This document shows, piece by piece, positions 22,475 through 34,168 of a DNA stretch of 64,000 bases; positions within the stretch are counted from its first letter, which is position 1, and every line of letters begins with the position of its first letter. This stretch comes from Monilinia fructicola (taxonomy: Eukaryota; Ascomycota; Leotiomycetes; Helotiales; Sclerotiniaceae): NCBI GenBank assembly GCA_008692225.1, contig VICG01000001.1, positions 3,883,501 through 3,947,500 on the forward strand. Reading direction: 5' to 3'. The notes below the pieces were generated by a model. The model worked only from the letters and a program-made list of their open reading frames with translations. It was not told the DNA's origin and made no database searches. The translations under genes and the position numbers were made by a program.

Positions 22475-23881
22475 TGATATTAGATGGGATGAGATACGAT
22501 CTGTCCATCTAGTCGAGGCGTTTGTTGGATTAAGGACATTGATATGGCGTTTATTGTATCACGTGTCATGAGATACCGTTATAAGAGAGCATGAGTTGAA
22601 TACCTACCGTCAATCCACCCAATTGTACACCTCCCGTCCTTTTGCTCTGCGCAACGAACACCATGTTCTTGATACCCATCCGAAAAAAGCTGAATTGCTC
22701 TCGCCCATGGAATAATACCTGGACGAGCTCGATGGTTGTCTCGTGTATCACAGCTCTAGAAATGTTCCCATTCGCTCCGGCCCGGGCTTTCAACTGTTGG
22801 ATCTGTGCTCCGATGATACCTAGGTGGACTCTTGTGTTCCCAATCCGCATCATCTACCGACCCATTCTATACTTCCCGAGATGATCCGATCATCCGAGAA
22901 ATGCAGCGCGTCCTACAACACCCCAAACAACCTGGACGATCCAGGTCGTCTAGAGCGTTAACATCAAGGCCGTTGAAATTGAGGACATCTTGAAGCCGTG
23001 AACCCACTCGCTCCTCGTATCCGCTCTCAGGGGCCGAGCTCCCTCGTGCGGATTGTGGTTTGGTGGAGATGGGACGTCGTCTCTGAATGTCTTTCCCGTG
23101 GATCTGAGGTACCTCCCCTCGGTTGCTACGCGCGACTTGGCGCAGATGTGTGCAGTATCGTGGAAGCGTGCTAGGCAATCTTCGGCCCGTCGATGCCACT
23201 GCGCTCTATTATATCCAACGCGTCATGTGATGGGTAGGCTTTCGGAATTGCTTGTCGATATTGGCAGAAAGAACGTTCGGAATTTTTTGGATTTCGCAAG
23301 AAATAGGTGTAATGAAGACTTCTATCACCCTTGGGTTTTTCTTGGATAATATACGGTTGCCAATAAGACTTACAGAGCTTTGTTGGTGGTTAGGTAGATT
23401 TCACTTTGAAGAGTTCTATGGAATACAACAGTATATCTTTCTGAGGCTTCATGATTGATATTTACCATGAAAGAACAACAGCCAATGCTTTTACATTTAC
23501 CTCGTCAAGCAAGCTTCAGATATACGTATACGCTCGCTCCATTCCAAACTTTCTAGATCATTGCTACTCTGCCCTCGGTGCCTTTCAATTCTCCGAAGCG
23601 GGTTTTGTACGTACAATCTGATTACACCGCTTGACTAGGTTGGCCGCACAGCATCCCAAAACAGAAGACTTCGAAGTAAATATAATTAACCATTAATAGA
23701 AAATAGCTCCGTGGGCAACTGGCCGTGATATCTATAGATGTCTCTATCGAGAAACATGAGCGAAGTGGGATTAGTAACGCTCACAGCGCTCCCAGTTCAA
23801 GCAAATCTTTGCAAATGCGACAAACACACACTCACCACCTCTACTTACCTCTCTTTAGTTCCCCTCATTCCTTCAATAACC
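22475..23881. other. Intergenic with an unexplained minus-strand open region
   Basis: This lies between the 3' ends of MCM7 and the TMEM135-like gene, so no promoter is required. A minus-strand frame at 22566-22853 (MMRIGNTRVHLGIIGAQ...) is followed by a GTAGGT donor-like site, and another minus-strand frame lies at 22867-23199. Their composition looks protein-like but no family was recognised and no exon join could be proved. The rest, 23250-23880, holds nothing I can name. Confidence 0.35.
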
Positions 23882-25688
23882 CTACAAATCTTTCTCCTCT
23901 TTTATTCTCTTCTCCTCCTCCCCAACATAATCTCTCCATCCCTCTCCCCTCATCCCACTGATAATCTTCCTTAAGACCCCGCTCCTCAATGCTGTCCCGT
24001 CCCTCTCATAAGCCACCTCAACAGCCATCAAACTAATCACAAAAATACAGACATCTCCACCCCGAATACCTGTCCACCACCCTCTTTTCTTGCCAACCTT
24101 CCATAACGAATCCATCGAGGCACGGGCACTGTATAGGAATTGCCCTCTCCCATCTTTCTTGACTACAAATCCCCAAAGTCCTCCTAATGCTCCACCTAAG
24201 AAGAAGCGTTGGGTAGGAAGAACGTGTCGGGGAAGAAGTGATTGAAAAGCGCAAATACTGGCCCAGCTTGTACCGATAGCGCCAGAGATATAAAGAGTAT
24301 ACTTTAGAATACGGATAGCTAGGGCGTTGAGGGAGGATATGGGGGAGTTGTAGAATTTGCGGTAGGAGGGAAGAGAGAAGAGTGAGAGGATTAGAGTGAA
24401 GACACGGGCGAGACGGGGGAAAACTTGAATCCAGTAGGTGATGTACGTGCGCAGGCAAGAAGGGTCGGAGGGGTGAAGGGTAGCACATGTGAGGGATGTT
24501 ATCAGAGGGTGGGCGGGGGAGGTTATGGGGAGATAGTGCTGAGGGATTGGGGGAGGGGAGGGTTGTTTGGGAAGAGTATGGGGGAAACGAAGGGTCTGGC
24601 TGGGTGTTAGCTGGTTGGTGATATAGCTCGGGCTGAATGATAACATACGGGTAATTTAGACGTGCAATTTCGGCGAGATTATCAACGATGTCATAAGTAT
24701 TTGGCCATGGAAGGTTTGCCGGGTAATCCTCTGGTCGATGTTGAATATAATGTGGAGAGTTCTTGAGAATAAAATCCCCATATTGCTTCAAATCATTAGC
24801 ATCCTCTCCTTTGAATCCGACTGAAATCCATACCTTTGGAAAGCAATCCCTATCGAAAACAAAAGCATGAAGCAATTGTCCACAAGTCAATGGGAAAAGT
24901 AACCAACTTCCCCACCACCACGGTCTCTCCCATCTACTTCCTTCCTTGCCCCATATCCAACCCTCTTCCTCTGCCAAATTGTATGAGATTTCTGCAGCTC
25001 TACTTAGAGAATAAATTGCAATCGTCAGTCTTAATTGATCACTGGGATAAACCGCCAACAAAAACCCTGCCAAACTAGCGCCAACCGCTGGTGCCAAACT
25101 TGATGTGAGGGTCCTACTTGTTTTTGGATTTCGTTGTCTGAAAGGGAGAGCTTCGGGTGTAAGGAGATGTGCGCGAAGTCGAGTGAAGAATCGGAAGAGG
25201 ATTCTGTGGATAAGGAGGATACTGGAAAGAGAGAGAGAGAGGCGGAAGTTTGGTGACTTCCACAACGGGACCTTCTTTCCCCTGTAACATCGATTAGCTT
25301 TGATAATTCAACCTCATCTTCAAGTATCCGAATGGGAAAACGTACCCAGATTTACCAGCACCCATGAATTTCTCTGTGAATAAACTCCATAACTTCAATC
25401 CAGCATTCGAAGCAAGAAACAATCTCAAACTACCCCTCACAGCCGCAGCATTGTAATCATCGCGACCAGGTCTATCTACCAACTTCTCTACCTTTGTGAC
25501 TGTAGGCGCATTTCTCTTTAATACTTTCGATCGTGATATTATATATTTATGGAGGCTTTCGTATTCTTTTGCGGAGATAGTATATAGCGAAGGGCATTGC
25601 GGAGGATAGGGTCGGCAGTGGATTTGGCGGAGATTCGTTCGCGCGATGGTTTAGGAATTTCAGGAGGACCACTGGGTGTTGAATCCAT
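23882..25688 (-). CDS. TMEM135-like integral membrane protein, two frame breaks
   Basis: Exon 1 is 25346-25688 (MDSTPSGPPEIPKPSRER...), the intron is 25282-25345, and exon 2 is 23882-25281. The splice yields KSGGKKVPLWKSPNF. Several hydrophobic helices are visible: SLSSILLIHRILF, SSLAPAVGASLAGFLLAVY, WWWGSWLLFPLTCGQLLHAF, the VFTLILSLFSL area and SGAIGTSWASICAF. The pattern PSDPSCLRTY and the arrangement of helices suggest the TMEM135/Tim17-related group of fungal membrane proteins, linked in animals to mitochondria and peroxisomes. Two breaks interrupt it. One is a TA repeat near 25580-25586 (RY | TISAKEY). The other is a four-base run at 24527-24530, after which the frame resumes ITSPAHPLITS. 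Correcting them gives 579 aa with exact codon closure. The family call is tentative; the membrane nature is clear. Confidence 0.65.
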
Positions 25689-27092
25689 GGTGTTGGAGTG
25701 GTTTTAAGTGTTGCATGAATGGTGTGTTGTTTGTTTGCATGAATGTTGCTGGATGTTGGTGAAGTTGATGATGCTCCTTGATGCCCCTTGATGCTCCTTG
25801 ATGCTCAATCGTTAATGTTTCATCAACATGTGAATCTTTACCTCGGTGTGGAACAATACAGTACTGTACTCCCGTAGGGAGGGAGAGGTTACTTGTAGGG
25901 AGAGGTTAAATTAATGATCTACAGCAGGGTATTTATTGATTTTGAAATGGGGTAAAGACGAAATCAATGAAGCTCACAATTACTTCATACTCTGATTAAG
26001 GTTAGCCCTGGGGCAGTTAGCATGTAACGGATTTCCAAGTATCTCCTGGGCTGTTTTGCAAAGGGAGAAAGAGGTTGTCCACGGGTCCACGGGTCCACGG
26101 GCATTGGAGATAATCTATCAATCGCGTTGATGTGGCATCGCATGGTTCTGTTGCCACCACAACATCAACACCAACATCAATGTCGTCAACATCAACATCA
26201 ACGCCACAACTGGTAATTTGTCCTATACACACGCAGAACAATGGGAATTAGAGTTGTCTGGTTGGGATATCTGGAGTTGTCGTCAATGTCTATCATAGGA
26301 TGGTTTTCTGAATATCAAGTTTCAAATATTCGAATACTATTAGGCTTGCTGCAACTTCCAGGTTGTTACCAGATAAATCTCTGAATGCCAACAGAACATT
26401 GTAAACGCAACATAAATTTGGAGAATTGCAGAAGACTCTCACTCATTTATACTATCTGTGTCTTTGAAGTAGGAATAGTTGTTTTCCATACATGTCAAAC
26501 CTCACTTCGCAATGAGTCTATGCCCGTCATAAACGGCTCAGCTTCCGCTCGATGAAAGCCGTTTCAAATCACCCAATGCGTCCATTCTTCTTCATGTTGC
26601 AGTGCACGACTGCAATCACAATGAAAAAAAGGTTATCCCGAAGGAAAGCAATCAAAAATTCCGCCGACGAGGTTCCCGAAGGAAACTCGACGATTCTCGT
26701 CTCCCCGATGTGCAATGGAGGACTCGTATCGCAGCGTCGAAATGCTTGATCTTCGAACGCTTCAACAAGGTAAGTATGAGAAAAGAAAAGAGAAAAGTCC
26801 AAAAGTTGGGGGGAATCGTTTCTTATATACACAATCTGGGGTGGACCGTGCTAGCAGAGTTTGGGCTGTTTGGTGCATAAGGGACAAACTCGTCTCTAAA
26901 TGGTAAGGCGCCAATCTACCTTAGTCATCCATACTCCGTAGTCATTTTTAATCACCTACTCCGTAGTACCTACCTAGGTAGGTCGTTGTGGACTCATGGC
27001 GGAAGCTTGCGGGATTCCACCCCACGACATCGACACAATCTCCGCAACGCGCTCTTCTGATCCTTTTCCTTCTCTTTTTCCATACCTCCATA

Positions 27093-27190
27093 CTTCCATA
27101 CTTCCTTACTTCCTTACTTCCTTACTTCCTTACTTCCTTACTTCCTTACTTCCTTACTTCCTTACTTCCTTTTTCTTACTTCCCTACTTC
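27093..27190. repeat. CTTACTTC tandem repeat
   Basis: About ten copies of an 8-bp unit close to CTTACTTC run without a gap, with slight decay at the 3' end. It accounts for the Leu/Pro-rich open frames seen there. Confidence 0.85.
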
Positions 27191-27857
27191 CCTGGTTGAA
27201 GCCTTCGAATATCAAGCATTTCCCCGAGGGAATCCCGGCCTGAATAATTGACAAAATTCAAACCCTTCAAAGTGCAATCATGTGATCACTACTGTGCTGT
27301 GATATAAAAGAATACAAGACACTTTGTTTCTCGGAATCATATCAAGTCTGGGTGATAAGATACATAACCCAGAGCTTGAAAGTCCTGCGTCCAAATCACA
27401 CTTTAAGAATACATGGATGGACATGACAACACGAACTGTTGCACTTCAGCCGAGCAAGTTTTCAGCTGCAAAATCGCTGTCCTGCAAGTCATTTGCTCAA
27501 TGGTCATCTTTTCCCTTACGAGATACAGTATTTCCAATGTCAAGAGTCGAGTTGAACAATGACATACAAGAGCTAAAGTTAGACATGATTCAAACAAGTA
27601 TTTCTTGAAAGTGTTTCAGCATGTCACTCAATTAGCATTCATTTTTGGATTTCCCAATTGATATTATCAGTTTGCATTCTATAGCTTAACATTTCACATT
27701 TCAAGATTATTTGAGATCACAAATTCATAGATATTAAAATCAGAAGAGCATAATCATCAACAGAGGTTGATTATTGACGAAGTATCTAATTGCTACATAA
27801 AGAATAGGCCTTTTGGTCCCTCCACGTTACATTGCGTTATCAATATTGCTGCCAGTT

Positions 27858-28000
27858 GAGCACTCATCCCAAAGAATTCCTCAAACACATGCCCCAATTC
27901 ATATCCCAATCTCGCCATTCAATTCATGAGCACTCATCCAAAGAATTCCTCAAACACACGCCCCAATTCATATCCCAATCTCGCCATTCAATTCATGAGC
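27858..28000. repeat. Two-copy tandem duplication, unit about 70 bp
   Basis: The block starting GAGCACTCATCC at 27858 recurs at 27928 with near-perfect identity: one C missing in the CCC run and a T/C difference in ACACA(T/C)GCC. Such identity implies a recent duplication. Confidence 0.9.
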
Positions 28001-28234
28001 ACCACCCCGTAGAGCTTCGGGGGGAAAGGGCCGTGAAACTGTTCCCAATGAACAACCAACGGTTGGTGTGCTGACTCATAGCATGGTATCAAGTTGAGTA
28101 AACCAATATTCTTGCAACCTTTATTTGTTCACTTTGAGGCCTGTTAGATTCGTCAAATACGAATCAGAAAGTGGGTTTGTGTAAAAGTTGGAAATCGTTT
28201 CGTGAATTCGTGCACCCACTGGTGGACCAGCAGC

Positions 28235-29441
28235 TCAATCGAAAGTTGGAGTGTGCCAAAACATCTCGTTGATGTTGCTGTACTCGTCAAAGATGGTGTA
28301 CTCAGAATCCATTTCCTCGGGCCAAGGGAACGCCTTTCCGGTGGTCATACGATCCTTATCGATAAAAGTATCTTGCACATATTTATCTCTGAGATCACCT
28401 CGCCAGACCCTAGGTATGTCTTCCTCATCATCCGAGTCCGGGATCTCCAACTCAGTCTCTTCATCAGCGATTGGTGCGAGTGAAGGAGCTGTAGCAGTGG
28501 TGAAGGAAGGCTTGAAAATGACTAGAGTTTCCACACTCGGCTCTAACTCTATGCCAACCGATGTCAAGTTTTCTTGTCCAATCACCTCCTGAGAGATTGC
28601 TGTCTCCGTCAGAAGTTGGCGAGCGGAGTCCTTGTAAACAGTACCTGTTCGCTCATTTCCAGTCTCCGAAGACTGAATGATCGAAATCGAGACTTGAGCA
28701 GAAGTATCGGTTCTTCCTACCAAAATATTTTCCCAGGCCACAATATCAGCAATAAGATACTTTGGTGTTCGTAATGGATTCGGTGTAACATGTGAGTGGA
28801 AGGGCGATCCAGGAGTGACTTGATGCAATTCCTTGCAAGGGAAAGAGGTCTTCAAGAAGTCTTTCATGTGGCCAGATTTAAAATAATTGCAACAGAATCC
28901 GGCTACAATCGTGAGAGTGTCAAGTTGTAGGCCTGGAAGTAGCAAAAGCTTGTAAGCCAATTCATCCTCAAAATCGACTTGTAGTAGAAAGGGCTCATGA
29001 CCGAGCATTCTGGTGCGAAGATGTTTGATTTGTCCCAGGGTTTCAACGGGTAACAGAGAAAGCTGCAGTAATCGTGGTCAGCATTAGAACCGCAACAGGA
29101 ATATATTCAAGACATACCTTGTCGAGAAGAGTCATGTTGTCTTCAAAGCTAAACAAGATTCGGCTGATCCAAAGATCTTCGGCATCCTTGTAAGTTTGAC
29201 GGCAGACACGTAGGATTGCAAGTGCATTCCGAGAAGGTAAGACCTTCCGATATTCATCCCCAACACGACGATATCCAAAGGTGACACGAGTGCCATTGAA
29301 GAGATGCTTATAGACCATGAGCCGCAACTCAGCTGGCATCTTCAAGAATGCGGAGTGGTTATATGGTTGGATTTCTGGTAATGTGGTGCAAAGTCTGCCT
29401 AGGATTGGGGACATGGCATTGCTTGTGAAAGAATCAGACAT
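28235..29441 (-). CDS. F-box/2EXR-like protein, paralog A
   Basis: Exon 1 is 29118-29441 and exon 2 is 28235-29062, with a 55-bp phase-0 intron after LLDK, giving 383 aa. The N-terminal third carries an F-box-like or 2EXR-like segment (LKMPAELRLMVYKHLF) followed by RNALAILRVCRQTYKDAEDLW, typical of fungal proteins in this group. The C-terminal half includes SARQLL and an acidic linker (DEETELEIPDSDDEED), and ends with an MTTGKAFPWPEEM motif shared with paralog B. It is the mirror copy of the gene at 31118-32366: same exon structure and same intron position. The molecular role is unknown; 2EXR and F-box proteins in leotiomycetes form large families. The frame is intact. Confidence 0.75.
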
Positions 29442-31117
29442 GATGTCGATTTGCTATCAAGAAATATTGGTATTCGGTGTGTTCTTTGAATGTTGAGAGA
29501 TGAACGGAATTGTTATTCGTATTTGTGGGAAGTCGATAATTTGAGTTATTTGAGTTATTTGTGGACAATAGAATTGATAGTTTTTTGAAGTTGATTCTTG
29601 AAGTTGTATGTTATAGGTTTTTTTTGGGCGAGGAAAGGAGGCTCTTATATACCTAATAAAATATCGCTTCCTGTAGTTCAAGGAGCAGGATCACCGTACT
29701 TGGCACTATTAGATTTGTCTATGAGACAAGCCGTGTAGATGTGATCACCTATACAATTATGACACCGTATATACGTTCACCAACTTGCGCAAGGCTTTGC
29801 TTATACAGAGCAAGTAGCGATAAGGCCATTGTTTCGCTGGTTCATAAACATCGAAACTAAATGACCGTATAAAATTCAACAGCATGCTTCGCTCATTGAT
29901 TTATACCCTGGTTTACGTAGTCATTTGCGTATGGCAATGCGTATGCAATATTGAGTGTATATATCTCACTCATTCACAAGTAATAGGACTAAAATGACCG
30001 CACCTGGGATTAGATGGCAGTGTGATACGCTCACTAATTTGCGCAACGCATCTAGCTTTATTTCATGCGCGAATGCTACGGTCTAGTAGCAGCCTTTGTA
30101 TGCTCATCAACGCGCCCAAGGCATCTACATATCTTTGTAGAACGAGCAGTACGGTACACTTGTTAATTTGTGTAAGGTGATGCTTACATACCTAGTGGTA
30201 AGTGTTGATGACAGCCCCTACCTCGCAAGTTTGATATCATGAGAGCTAGATAGTCGCAGGTGGGCAATTAAATCTATGGCAAGATGCTAGCAGTGATTTA
30301 CATTCGCCGATTTTCATTCATCCTGTCCTCTAAAATTCACTCGGGGTCTTCGTCTCATGTATCCATTTGTCACATGATGAATTAGCGAGATATATTCACT
30401 AGACGTCTACCTTGATTGACACGGAAGCTTTGGATGGCAGGGGCTTTGTGCTTCAGAGCCTTATACCACTTGAGGTGATAGAGAGAAGATTTTGAATTGC
30501 TAGGCTAGCTAGCTAGAATCAAAACACCATATGCAAGCTTTCCGAAAATGTGCCCAATCTTCACTCCCTCCTGAGCTCTAGCGAATTAGAAGATTTATAT
30601 AGATGGAAATAGCCAAGCAAATACTGCCTTGCTTATATATACAGGTTTTTAGCTCTGTTTCTCAAGAATGAGTAAGGTATATAACTTGATAAGCATGTTA
30701 TACTGCTGCCTAACATGTTTACATACGGTCAACCAGCCGTGGTCTTTATAAACAGGCGACATCGTAGCTTTATAAATGCTACCGTAAAACTGGCAAATTT
30801 CTTGCGCAACTTGATGAACATATATACGGCTGGCCGTACTTATATGGTTGGTCACAAAAAGTAGATATCTATCTACACTCACTACGGCTTAACCCTCCAA
30901 GCTCCCCTCTGTAAGCGAGATATTTTCCTATATAAGAACTCCCAGCTCCCTCCTCCAAAAAACTTACAACATACAACTTTGAGAATCAACTTGATCAACC
31001 ACAGACAATTCGCAATAACCTTTCATTTCCATACATACGAAAAAGATCTTCATCTATTCTCAATATTCCAAACGAGTTTTTAGATAACACATCTTCTTGA
31101 TCATACTATCGATCATA
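29442..31117. promoter_or_regulatory. Divergent promoter region with four TTGCGCAA-type elements
   Basis: This 1.7-kb region separates the two head-to-head paralogs. The palindrome TTGCGCAA occurs at 29785-29792, 30039-30046 and 30802-30809, and a decayed copy TTGTGTAA at 30168-30175. The outer two sit in a longer inverted repeat, CCGTATATA(C/T)GTTCA(C/T) followed by CAA(C/G)TTGCGCAAG, about 29 bp with 26 matching. These lie about 325 and 292 bp from the start codons of paralogs A and B. A CTAGCTAGCTAG stretch near 30500 is also present. Confidence 0.6.
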
Positions 31118-32366
31118 ATGTCGAATTCAAACATGAACAGTTACTCCTGCACCAGTGGCAATCAAGCCTTGACTTCAAGTCCTCGTCCAGGATCCAGCAA
31201 ATGCATATTGATCAGCATTCCAGCTGAGATCCGACAAATGATCCTCAAGGAGCTCTTTAGCTCAACCCGACTTACATTCGGCTATCGTCAAATAAATTAC
31301 ATGTTCCGCAAGGTGCTACCAACACGAAATGCCCTCGCTATCCTTCGTGTTTGCCGACAGATCAATCAAGAGGCTGATGTTCTTTGGATGAGCCGTGTGC
31401 TATTCAACTTTGAAGATGGGATGTCACTTCTTGACAAGGTATGTTGCATCAAATGCCACTCTCTTGATTCCTCCATGATGCTAACTACAACTACCACAGC
31501 TCTCATCCCTACCCGAAACTACCTTGGGAGCCATTCGCCACATCCGCACCAGAATGATGAATGACGAGCCAGAAGCACCCGATGGCATGCAAGAACAATT
31601 TGTCCATGACCTCCACTTGCTACCAGGTCTGAATCTTCGTCGACTTCAAATCGTATCGCCATGGGGATTTGGAAATCTCAAGTACTTTGGTTGCCCGGAT
31701 GTCAGCCGATTTATCACAAGCGCCTTCCCGTGCAAGGAGCTGTGTCTAATCACTCCCAAATCACCGTTCCACGAGGAAGAAACATGGACTCCCGCAGCAG
31801 TGTCGACGGCCTTTGGTGCCAAGATCAATTCGTGGGCTGCAGATCTGGAAGAGAAGGGTGATGCTGCTCCTCGACTCACCATCTCAGTCATTCAATCAAC
31901 CGAGCCGGACAGCAAGCGTACCGGTACTGTCTTCAATGATTCCGCACGCCAGGTCCTCGAAGAAACAGCAGTTTCACCCGACGCCATTGAAAGCAAGACC
32001 GTGGAGTTTGGCAAGAATCTGAATCCCACAGCTGAAACTCTCGTCATCTTCAAGAGCTTTCCGCGCATTCCTCTCAGTCCCGATACAAATATGACAGGAA
32101 TGGACGAAGAGACAGTCGCCGAGATCCCCGACTCAGAGGCTGGCAGTGATGAGCATAAACCCAGAACCTGGCTAGGCGATGTCAGAGACGAATACCTTGT
32201 CGACCGAGAGAATGACGATCTCGAAAACATGACCACGGGAGATCTCTTTCCCTGGCCTCATGAATTGAGACCATCTTATGTCATCATCGACAAATACAAT
32301 AATGTCGATGATATCATCTGGCCTGGAAAGAACGCTGATCAGGCATGGGAGGATGTGCTGGATTAA
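31118..32366 (+). CDS. F-box/2EXR-like protein, paralog B
   Basis: Exons 31118-31438 and 31500-32366 give 395 aa. The 61-bp intron is phase 0 and follows LLDK, exactly as in paralog A. The N-terminus has ISIPAEIRQMILKELF and RNALAILRVCRQINQEADVLW. Later landmarks are LHLLPGLNLRRLQI, AFPCKELCLITPKSPFH, RTGTVFNDSARQVL, an acidic EIPDSEAGSDE stretch and MTTGDLFPWPHEL. I chose the ATG at 31118; the frame extends upstream only from non-ATG codons. The two copies diverge strongly outside these blocks, so the duplication is not recent. The function is unknown. The 5' region (30900-31117) has a TATATAAG sequence near 30930 at a sensible promoter distance. Confidence 0.75.
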
Positions 32367-33280
32367 AAGGGTGACGCTGAGGAAATCCCCTGGGAATGCT
32401 GCACATGGTGTTGGGGAGGTGGGACTGATAGCATTTATGGCGAGATTGCGATCTGAGCGGAGATCTGTTTGGGGGCAGGGGGAGGAGGTGATAGGATGGC
32501 TCTGTGAGGTCTGGGGCACATTGATACTGCAATATGGCATGGAGAAGGAACGGGGTTTTGGTCCAGAGCTAGTCATTATCGGAGGAGAAATTGATAACAC
32601 CGCATGTGGTGGGGAAGGAACGGGCTGACAATCTCTGTCCTTTGTGGGAAGTAGGATAGTTTGTTGATAATAGACACTTATGAGTCATCTTGCTCTTGTG
32701 ATTATACGTGAAATGTTGGAGCATAGAATGAAATTTACACGGGGCGTACTGATTGTTCCCAGGATAGCAAATAAATGAGTTAGACGAGATCCAAACATTC
32801 AATGTTCACGTGCACACAACTTTCAATATCTGAAACGCAATTGATGTCTGAAAAGCAGTCAATATCTGTAAAGCATTCATTATTCAAATAGCATGTATTA
32901 ATATTCAAAAGGTTTTTAGTATTGGAAAGACTACAGATCACCAGGTGGATCTACAAAGATGCTGTAATCATCTCACCATTAATCGCTCCAAGTACATTTA
33001 TTCAAGAGATATTTTACATGATTCCAATAGTGAAGATCAATTCAAGAAATCAAACCCCGTGTATTGTTGACATGCAATTCGAACTGTTGAATACCGTGAT
33101 TGATAGGGGACAGAGGTCAAAGGAAGAGTAGTAGTATCACTGGCGGCGAGGGAAGGCGACGAAGATGCTTTCACGATCAATGAACCATGAGGTTGAGATG
33201 TATAATTACATTAAGATTAATTTATACTATGTAGTTTGTCCTCAGACATGCACATCTCGAGTAGCCACGGAAGCAGAAAC
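32367..33280. other. Intergenic, no gene seen
   Basis: This is the spacer between the 3' ends of paralog B and the GH17 gene. A loose repeat (about 20-bp units containing GTCTGAAAAGC or ATCTGTAAAGC) lies at 32825-32880. Nothing else was recognised. Confidence 0.6.
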
Positions 33281-34168
33281 TTAACAGCTCAAGTCATACA
33301 GAGCTTTGCCATTGGCATCAGCAACACCGAACGATGGGACGGCAGAGAAGTCTTGAAGCGAGTACCAGAAGATGTGAACCTGGTTGAGAGCCGAGCAGCC
33401 AACCTCCTTCCAGTAAGTCTGAGCATTTGCAACGGAAGCCACGGCCTTGTTCTCGGTAGCACCGGTGGTAGGCCATCCGGTCTCGGTAACCCAAACCCAA
33501 GAGTAACTTCCTGCATTCTGAACCGCGCCGCGGACGGCATTGACGGATTGCCAGAAAAGATCAGACGCGACGCCGATGTCGTTTTCTTCGCCGTTTTGGA
33601 AATATGGATATCCGTCCAATCCAATGAAGTCGCATGCCTTGATCACATCCACGTTTCGTCCATCGGTCCACATAGTCCATGTATCCACATGTCCAACCAG
33701 TACTTTATCGGTGCTGTATCCGGGAACCGTGCTCAACATTCCCCTGACATCGTAAATCTGCTGTGCGAGAACGGAGGCAGTGGTATCGCCTCGGTATAAG
33801 TCTTCGGAGCCGACAGATACGGCTACGAGCCAATCGAAACCATAGGTGCGGGTGGCGGCCAGGAGAGCTTGCTTCTCGGCCTCGTAGTGAGCGGCGTCTT
33901 CGGTCCAAACCCCTACGAGAACCTTTCCGCCAGTGGCAATAGCGGCAGGCACGACAGTGTTGATGGTGTTGCAGTCCGACGAGGCGTAAACTCGTAAGCT
34001 GTTGAACCCATTAGGGAAGGATTGAATGAGACGGAAATCATTTTCCCAGTCGGCTTGCGTCTTGCAAGCTCCGTTTGCGAGGGTGGCTTGAGAGTTGAAA
34101 CCTTTCCACCATGCGTCTGCGCCAGTGAGAGTGCTCGCAAGTGCGAGAAGGATAGAGGTAGTCTTCAT
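33281..34168 (-). CDS. Secreted GH17 endo-1,3-beta-glucanase / glucanosyltransferase
   Basis: The single-exon gene encodes 295 aa from the ATG at 34168. It belongs to glycoside hydrolase family 17, which cleaves or rearranges wall beta-1,3-glucan; the BGL2-like fungal subgroup fits. The N-terminal signal peptide is MKTTSILLALASTLTGADA. The acid/base Glu lies in SVGSEDLYRG near residue 120 and the nucleophile Glu in WVTETGWPTTG near 227. YPYFQNGEEND, FWYSLQDF and the short C-terminal tail ending DLSC are family-like. There is no GPI-anchor signal or Ser/Thr-rich tail, so it is predicted to be freely secreted or wall-associated. The open frame extends upstream to 34357, but that part is AT-repeat leader with no protein character. 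Confidence 0.93.
   Translation of the reverse strand: MKTTSILLALASTLTGADAWWKGFNSQATLANGACKTQADWENDFRLIQSFPNGFNSLRVYASSDCNTINTVVPAAIATGGKVLVGVWTEDAAHYEAEKQALLAATRTYGFDWLVAVSVGSEDLYRGDTTASVLAQQIYDVRGMLSTVPGYSTDKVLVGHVDTWTMWTDGRNVDVIKACDFIGLDGYPYFQNGEENDIGVASDLFWQSVNAVRGAVQNAGSYSWVWVTETGWPTTGATENKAVASVANAQTYWKEVGCSALNQVHIFWYSLQDFSAVPSFGVADANGKALYDLSC

Larger units (their letters stand above)
25689..28234. other. 2.5-kb repeat-rich spacer, no confident gene
   Basis: No conserved gene was seen. Repeats include GATGCTCCTT units at about 25775-25806, GGGTCCAC units at about 26080-26100, CATCAAC units at about 26160-26205, a CTTACTTC tandem array at about 27095-27190, and a 70-bp direct duplication at 27858-28000. 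An inverted repeat pair (26738-26780 and 27187-27226) and two TACTCCGTA nonamers (26932, 26957) are described in the findings. Confidence 0.6.

Noticed and set aside
27858..28000. CRISPR-like direct repeats
   Set aside because: There are only two adjacent 70-bp copies without spacers, in a eukaryotic genome.
33236..33799. 187-codon plus-strand frame
   Set aside because: It is antisense to the GH17 gene, which has signal peptide and catalytic motifs.
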